Shown: one piece after another, positions 60,401 through 64,000 of the stretch
Position numbering within the stretch: position 1 is the stretch's first letter
Layout of the letters: each line of letters starts with the position of its first letter
Assembly: GCF_003261635.1 (NCBI RefSeq)
Contig: NZ_QFXK01000001.1
Coordinates: forward strand, 62,001 to 126,000
Direction: 5' to 3'
From: Kribbella monticola
GTDB taxonomy: Bacteria > Actinomycetota > Actinomycetes > Propionibacteriales > Kribbellaceae
Length of the DNA: 64,000 nt
Notes under the pieces: model-generated
Seen by the model: only the letters and a program-made list of their open reading frames with translations
Databases searched by the model: none
What the model was told of the DNA's origin: nothing
Made by a program: the position numbers and the translations under genes

Positions 60401-61836
60401 GTGATCGCGTCGTGGTGCGCGCCGTACGCGAGCTGGCGCCAGACCTTGTCCAGCGAAGCCTCCGCGAACCGGCCGAGCCCGAGCAGTTCGGCGTACGTGC
60501 CCAGCTTCTCGGCATCGACGGCAGCGACCTCGGCAGCACGCTGGGCCTGCTTGGTGTCGATGTACGAGACGTCCTTGCCGGTGTAGATCGGGTTCATGTC
60601 CCGCGACTGCGGCGACGGCTTGCGCCCGGACTCGTCCAGCTCGGTCCGCACGCGATCCATGAACTGCTTCGTCGTTCCGCAGACGAACTTCGGCCACGCA
60701 TAACGCTCTGCCCAGTCGTGGTGCAGCGCGGTGATCCACGTGCTCGGCGGCGAGTAGTCGTCGCCGACCGGCAGCAAGACGTTCTTGGTTGCCGCGACGG
60801 TCTTCAGCCGCGCGAACAGCTCGTACGCCGTTTCGCCGGCCGCCGTCACGTTCGGTGCGTGCTGCAGCTCCCAGCCGGAGCCGTAGTGGTCGGGCATGTA
60901 GTGGGTGAGTACGCCGTCACCGCTGGGGCTGATCCACTCGAACTCGCTGTGGAACTGCATCACTGTGGCGCTGCCGGACCTCGGGTCGCTCCAGGCCTGT
61001 CGCAGCGGTCCCCACTGGTGGAACGGGCCACGGGCCCACGCACTGCCCGTCAGCCCCGCCTTGGCGAGATACCCAGGGAACTGCGGGTCGTGCCCGAACA
61101 CATCGAGCTGCCACGCGTTCTGCGGGTCACCGCCGAGGATGTCGCGCTGGTAGCCCACGCCGTACACGATGTTGCGGATGGTCGTCTCCGCGCCGGTCAG
61201 GTTGGTGTTCGGCTCGTTGTAGGTGCCGCCGATGATCTCCACGCGGCCCTCGGCGATCAGGCGCCGCAGTACGGACCTGTGCTCGGGGAAGGTGTCGAAG
61301 TACGGCTTGAGGTAGTCCAGCTCAGCCAGCACGAAGCAGTACGCCGGGTCGCGCAGCGCGAGCTTGAGGTGCGCGTCGACCAGACTGAAGGCGTTGTGGG
61401 TGTAGACGGGTCGGGTCGTGCCGTCCGCACCGAGCAGGTCCCAGCCTGTCGTGTACGCCGCTTGTGTGTTCCACCAGACCGGGTCGTAGTGGAAGTGCGA
61501 CACCATCACCATCGTCCAGCCCGGCTCCGCGATGGTGACCTGCCCACTGTCGGCCGCCAGCTCACGGTCGCCCGCTATCACCGTCACCGTGGCGTCAACA
61601 GAGGTCCCGTACTGCGTACGCAGTGCCGGGCTGACCTCGAGTGGCACCTCCAGCAGGGTGGCGCCGTCGCCGGCCGGAACCTCCGTAGTACCGGAGACGC
61701 CGTCGCCCGCGACCTGCACGGTGAACGCGCCGTCGGCGGCGGAGCGGTCGAGCTCGATCCGCAGCACCTGGCGCGGGTCGTCGTCGTGGCCGACGAACAA
61801 CTCGGGTGAGGACACGCGGGTGATCTGCACAGTCAC
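57421..61836 (-). CDS. Family 38 alpha-mannosidase with NEW3-type C-terminal domains
   Basis: A 1471-residue enzyme without a signal peptide. GTG 61836 has GGAG nine bases upstream. The catalytic barrel holds the zinc site HFHYDPVWWNTQAAYT (His114, His116, Asp118) and the nucleophile region QLDVFGHDPQFPG (Asp245). The beta-rich mannosidase core runs to about 1200. A Gly/Ala-rich insertion at about residues 865-925 (59065-59245) separates core and tail. A NEW3/CARDB-like region (GKPFEVELVIANQYVDSVAE) and a terminal Ig-like domain follow. It is the first gene of a coupled operon with the His-rich protein and ROK kinase and acts on alpha-mannosides taken up by the cell. Confidence 0.92.
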   Translation of the reverse strand: MTVQITRVSSPELFVGHDDDPRQVLRIELDRSAADGAFTVQVAGDGVSGTTEVPAGDGATLLEVPLEVSPALRTQYGTSVDATVTVIAGDRELAADSGQVTIAEPGWTMVMVSHFHYDPVWWNTQAAYTTGWDLLGADGTTRPVYTHNAFSLVDAHLKLALRDPAYCFVLAELDYLKPYFDTFPEHRSVLRRLIAEGRVEIIGGTYNEPNTNLTGAETTIRNIVYGVGYQRDILGGDPQNAWQLDVFGHDPQFPGYLAKAGLTGSAWARGPFHQWGPLRQAWSDPRSGSATVMQFHSEFEWISPSGDGVLTHYMPDHYGSGWELQHAPNVTAAGETAYELFARLKTVAATKNVLLPVGDDYSPPSTWITALHHDWAERYAWPKFVCGTTKQFMDRVRTELDESGRKPSPQSRDMNPIYTGKDVSYIDTKQAQRAAEVAAVDAEKLGTYAELLGLGRFAEASLDKVWRQLAYGAHHDAITGSESDQVYIDLLTGWREAHDLSDAARSAALEAFAARIDTSTFGSDAVVVTNTLSFTRTDLVSLPVEGDVRVLTADGIEVPSVVDGGRLTFLAEDVPSLGWRTYQLTAGTAGSWGPGDSADAVENEFFHVTVDPSRGGAVSSILEKRSGRQVLKGLGNELRVYEEYPDHPRFGEGPWHLTPSGPVVGSSEAPAKVLTQSGPLGSRVVSRGEVDGIAYESVITLYTGLDRVEFTTRILDHAQSDRLVRVKFPADVPGALPLSEVAGAVVGRGFGLIDVDSEQAPWTLDNPANTWFGLGSTARISLLDAEGNEIGTRPMAVAEIVVPDDTEPAEVRDLVVALARVGVTATTSLAGGSRYGNLKVDSNLPDLRILVGSNPLTDSLLRKSPNSAAGARAGAGTTAGSAAGGGAGAGATAGSAAGGGVQARVGASTPGANGAGGAGAAAYFVPAETALAEVWQPNADVRGVRAISALVLPDAAAVERAVAELAEARISATVVGDGVVEEFVDATVALLTYGLPGFAVDATGALHASLLRSCSGWPAGIWIDPPRRSTPDGSSFQLQHWTHEFRYALTAGDGDWRAQHLPSRGQEFSSPLLAATTTAHDGLLPAAHSLLQVSPERDVLVSTVKPAGNPIAHGSGTPSDPREGVTLRLIEATGLGATATITSAVPITGACHADLLEHRGAPLNVADGKLTVDLAGSAVDTFVLDVESTEPAGPAVLGRPAEVAQPSYSRYWLHNRGPAQMGFLPVSLSVSPTIARTAGKPFEVELVIANQYVDSVAEGTLTLDLPPGWTSDQPNVQIELEPGGYVRHLAKVTPADSEPGQYFVAARVTTRTDELAGGAGVQTVEDVVTVFVGDSPELKATIGFALPPTEPPEHGSGAVEGEPGRPTGLTVTPSTEDLRLTPGTTQTLELTFANNTFSEIRAELQLASPYGTWSWLPEPVQAVVVPPRSSVVVPVPVVAPADATPAHAWVLPKVMWFGRAQYAPTVRLEIS

Positions 61837-61880
61837 GGTGATGGAGCTCCGTCGAAAGCGGCGGACAGGTCGGGAGACAA

Positions 61881-61892
61881 CGTTATCCGTAA
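61881..61892. promoter_or_regulatory. Short dyad upstream of the alpha-mannosidase
   Basis: GTTA-TCCG-TAAC lies 45-56 bases upstream of the mannosidase GTG, in the region divergent from the hexosaminidase. It is a candidate regulator site, with no regulator gene beside it. Confidence 0.3.
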
Positions 61893-62123
61893 CCGGGTCA
61901 TTGAGCGAGAGGAAACAGGACCTAATCCCCGGTGAACGCGCAGGTCACCGCCTGAGATATGCCCTGACAAACGCTGACAACGATAGCCTCCAGACTTCTC
62001 AACCGCCCGATTTCCACGCGCTTCGTCACACCCCGCCACAGCATTGGTCCGCGCTTGGTCGCGGTCGGCTGTGTGATGGACGCCGGGTGGCGGCGGGGTA
62101 CGGAAGCGGGAGAGGGTGGGCAG

Positions 62124-63614
62124 ATGAGTGAACAGTTGAGGACCTTCGCCGCCCCGCCGCCGCAGTCGCTGGATCGGGATGCCGCCGGTGCGCTGATCGT
62201 CGGGTTCAACGGGACGACCGCTCCGGACGAGCTCCGCCGTGCGGTCGCGGCCGGACTCGGCGCCGTCATCCTCTTCACCCGCAACGTCGTCGACGCCGAG
62301 CAGGTCTCCGCGCTGACCGCCGTACTGCGCTCCGAACGCCCCGATCTGCTGATCGCGATCGACCACGAGGGCGGCGAGTTCAGCCACCTCGCCCCGGCGA
62401 ACCCCTGGCCGCTCGCCTCACCACGCTCCCTCGGCGAACTCGACGACCTCGACCTGACCCGCTCCTCGGCCCGCGACGCGGCCGCCACGCTGGCCTCGCT
62501 CGGCATCGACCTGATGCTCGCGCCGTCCGTCGACGTCAACAGCAACCCGGCGAACCCGGTGATCTCCACCCGCTCCTTCGGTACGACGGCAGCCGTCGTC
62601 GCCCGGCACGGCGTCGCCTTCCTGGAGGGTGTCCGCGACGCCGGGATCGCCGGCTGCCCGAAGCACTTCCCGGGCCACGGCGACGTCGCCGTCGACTCAC
62701 ACCTCGCGCTGCCCCGCGTCGACCGCTCGATCGAACAGGTCACCGCCGTCGAACTCGCCCCGTTCAAAGCCACCATCGACGCGGGCGCCGACGTCATCAT
62801 GAGCGCCCACATCGTCTTCTCGGCGTACGACGACCAGCCGGCCACCTTGTCCCGGCGGATCCTGCACGGCCTGCTCCGCGAGGAACTCGGCTTCACCGGT
62901 GTGATCACCACCGATGCCCTGGAGATGCAGGCGATCACGGCGACCCAGTCGATCGAGGACGCCACCGTCGCCTCGATCCGGGCCGGCGCCGACCTCGCGA
63001 TGATCGCGATCGGCGAAGCGGACCCGCAAGCGCTGACCGCCCGCCTGGTCGATGCCGTCGGCAACGGAACGCTCGACGAGGCGCGCCTCGCCGACGCCGC
63101 CGGCCGCGTCCGTTCGCTCGCCGCCTCGTTGGCGACGCGCAACCGGGCCGCCGGTCTCGACGGTGCCCCGGTGCGCGAGGTGGCCGCCCGGATCGTTGCC
63201 CGCCAGGAGTTCCCGGCGCTCGGCAGTTCGCCGTACGTGGTCGATCTGACCCAGGGGCTGCACCCCGCCTGGAACCCTTATTTCAGTGGCCTTCCCGAGG
63301 TCTTCGCCCGCGTCGCGCCGGCCTCGGACGGCGTCGTCCTCCGCGGCGAGGACTCCGCCGCCCTCGCCACCGCCCAGAACGCCGCCATCGGCCGTCCCCT
63401 GGTCGTCGCCCTCCAGGACGCAGTCCGTACGCCGTGGATGCGCGCCGCCCTCGACCACCTGCTCCAGAGCCACGAAGGCGACGTCTTCGTCCTCTGCACC
63501 GGTATCCCCGAAGACCGCGCCCTCGTCCCCGCCGCAGTCCCCACCGCCGTTACCTACGGCCGCAACCTCGTCGTACTCGAAGAGGTGGCCAAGGCGCTCA
63601 CCAGACAACCCTGA
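62124..63614 (+). CDS. Family 3 glycoside hydrolase, beta-N-acetylhexosaminidase-like (NagZ)
   Basis: A 496-residue enzyme. ATG 62124 follows GGGAGAGGGTGGG; the upstream frame is not protein-like. The barrel contains AIDHEGGEFSHL, the substrate-binding GCPKHFPGHGDVAVDSHLAL (KHFPGHG is the NagZ hallmark) and the nucleophile Asp in GVITTDALEMQAI. A C-terminal domain of about 150 residues is present. It removes terminal N-acetylhexosamine from muropeptides or glycans. There is no signal peptide, so it is cytoplasmic. It is divergent from the mannosidase operon, which suggests joint glycan degradation. Confidence 0.9.
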   Translation: MSEQLRTFAAPPPQSLDRDAAGALIVGFNGTTAPDELRRAVAAGLGAVILFTRNVVDAEQVSALTAVLRSERPDLLIAIDHEGGEFSHLAPANPWPLASPRSLGELDDLDLTRSSARDAAATLASLGIDLMLAPSVDVNSNPANPVISTRSFGTTAAVVARHGVAFLEGVRDAGIAGCPKHFPGHGDVAVDSHLALPRVDRSIEQVTAVELAPFKATIDAGADVIMSAHIVFSAYDDQPATLSRRILHGLLREELGFTGVITTDALEMQAITATQSIEDATVASIRAGADLAMIAIGEADPQALTARLVDAVGNGTLDEARLADAAGRVRSLAASLATRNRAAGLDGAPVREVAARIVARQEFPALGSSPYVVDLTQGLHPAWNPYFSGLPEVFARVAPASDGVVLRGEDSAALATAQNAAIGRPLVVALQDAVRTPWMRAALDHLLQSHEGDVFVLCTGIPEDRALVPAAVPTAVTYGRNLVVLEEVAKALTRQP

Positions 63615-63633
63615 GCCGGCTGTGCCCAAGGAG

Positions 63634-64000
63634 TCAACGCGACTCAGTGAGCTCGGGCAAGGTGGAACCGTCTGGCCAGCCGCAGATACACAGGCGGTTG
63701 CCGGCTCGGTCTGCGAGGATCCAGCTGCGGGGGGCTTCGGAGTCGTCGACGATGCGTCCGCCGGCAGCCAGGGCGGCCGCAACGCGGGCCTCGACGTGTT
63801 CGCGAGCGACGGACACGTCGATATGCATCGCGTGCCGCAGAGGCTTGTCCGGGTTGAGTTCCTGCATCCAGACAGTGGAGCCGTGGCCGAGCGGATCGAT
63901 GGCGTTGTCGTCGTCCAGCGGCGAGTATCCGAGCGCGGCGCGCCAGAAGCCGACTTCGATCGACTCGGGTTTGGCCGCGATCGCCAGCGAGACTTCCTGC
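63634..64000 (-). CDS. VOC/glyoxalase-like protein (cut by right edge)
   Basis: The frame is open from the right edge to TGA 63634-63636, giving the last 121 residues. EVSLAIAAKPESIEVGFWRA and ALGYSPLDDDN, then STVWMQELNPDKPLRHAMHI and DVSVAREHVEARVAAALAAG, and a final GNRLCICGW fit an actinobacterial glyoxalase-like (VOC) fold. The N-terminus is outside the window. It is convergent with the hexosaminidase gene, with stops 19 bases apart. Confidence 0.8.
   Translation of the reverse strand, partial: QEVSLAIAAKPESIEVGFWRAALGYSPLDDDNAIDPLGHGSTVWMQELNPDKPLRHAMHIDVSVAREHVEARVAAALAAGGRIVDDSEAPRSWILADRAGNRLCICGWPDGSTLPELTESR

Noticed and set aside
58657..61809. 1050-residue plus-strand frame opposite the alpha-mannosidase
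   Set aside because: Antisense shadow; Arg/Val/Gly-rich with no motif, while the minus strand has the GH38 zinc and nucleophile motifs.

Overview
This is about 64 kb of high-GC actinobacterial chromosome. GTG starts are frequent, genes are tightly packed with GTGA/ATGA overlaps, and several blocks keep an actinomycete gene order (fasR-fabD-fabH-acpP-fabF-accD with a DUF3145 gene; aceE-DUF3052-ahpE). The repeated GTAC-rich words (for example a palindrome at 19306-19325) and the gene content suggest Nocardioidaceae/Kribbellaceae, possibly Kribbella; this is inference, since no rRNA or marker gene is present.

Layout. 1-6.2 kb: end of a hydrolase, a Tat-exported lactonase, a secreted family 2 glycoside hydrolase with a LamG tail, a secreted TolB-like propeller and an aldo/keto reductase. 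6.3-10.4 kb: a membrane protein with a kinase-like N-lobe, divergent from a MoxR ATPase-DUF58-VWA operon. 10.5-14.0 kb: a secreted family 9 cellulase divergent from a LacI-family repressor, with CebR-like operators in front of both. 14.1-15.6 kb: an ECF sigma factor with an NTF2-like tail and a free NTF2-like protein. 15.8-23.2 kb: the type II fatty-acid synthase block, whose FabD carries an unusual biotinyl/lipoyl-like tail. 23.3-29.3 kb: PHP protein, P-loop kinase, ArsR repressor with operator plus SRPBCC-VOC fusion, pirin, and a DUF222/HNH protein with an internal peptide repeat. 29.3-42.1 kb: membrane protein, LLM oxidoreductase, POT peptide transporter, lone histidinol dehydrogenase homologue, GNAT, a flavin monooxygenase-LuxR pair, aceE, DUF3052, AhpE and tRNA-Val.

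42.4-54.7 kb holds the most unusual object: one 12-kb gene for a 4011-residue hybrid PKS/NRPS with the order acyl-AMP ligase - ACP - KS - AT - ACP - half C domain - A domain. Its KS lacks the active-site Cys (Trp) and the first catalytic His (Asn). The C domain lacks the HHxxxDG half. No carrier or thioesterase follows the A domain. About 40 percent of the protein is acidic or Ala-rich repeat linker. It has no tailoring, MbtH, transporter or phosphopantetheinyl-transferase neighbours in the window. A short Ala/Pro-rich ORF with a good ribosome-binding site overlaps its start.

54.9-64 kb: a membrane protein, then a mannose/glycan block on the minus strand (GH38 alpha-mannosidase, a His-rich protein translationally coupled to it, and a ROK kinase), a divergent family 3 hexosaminidase, and a VOC protein cut by the right edge.
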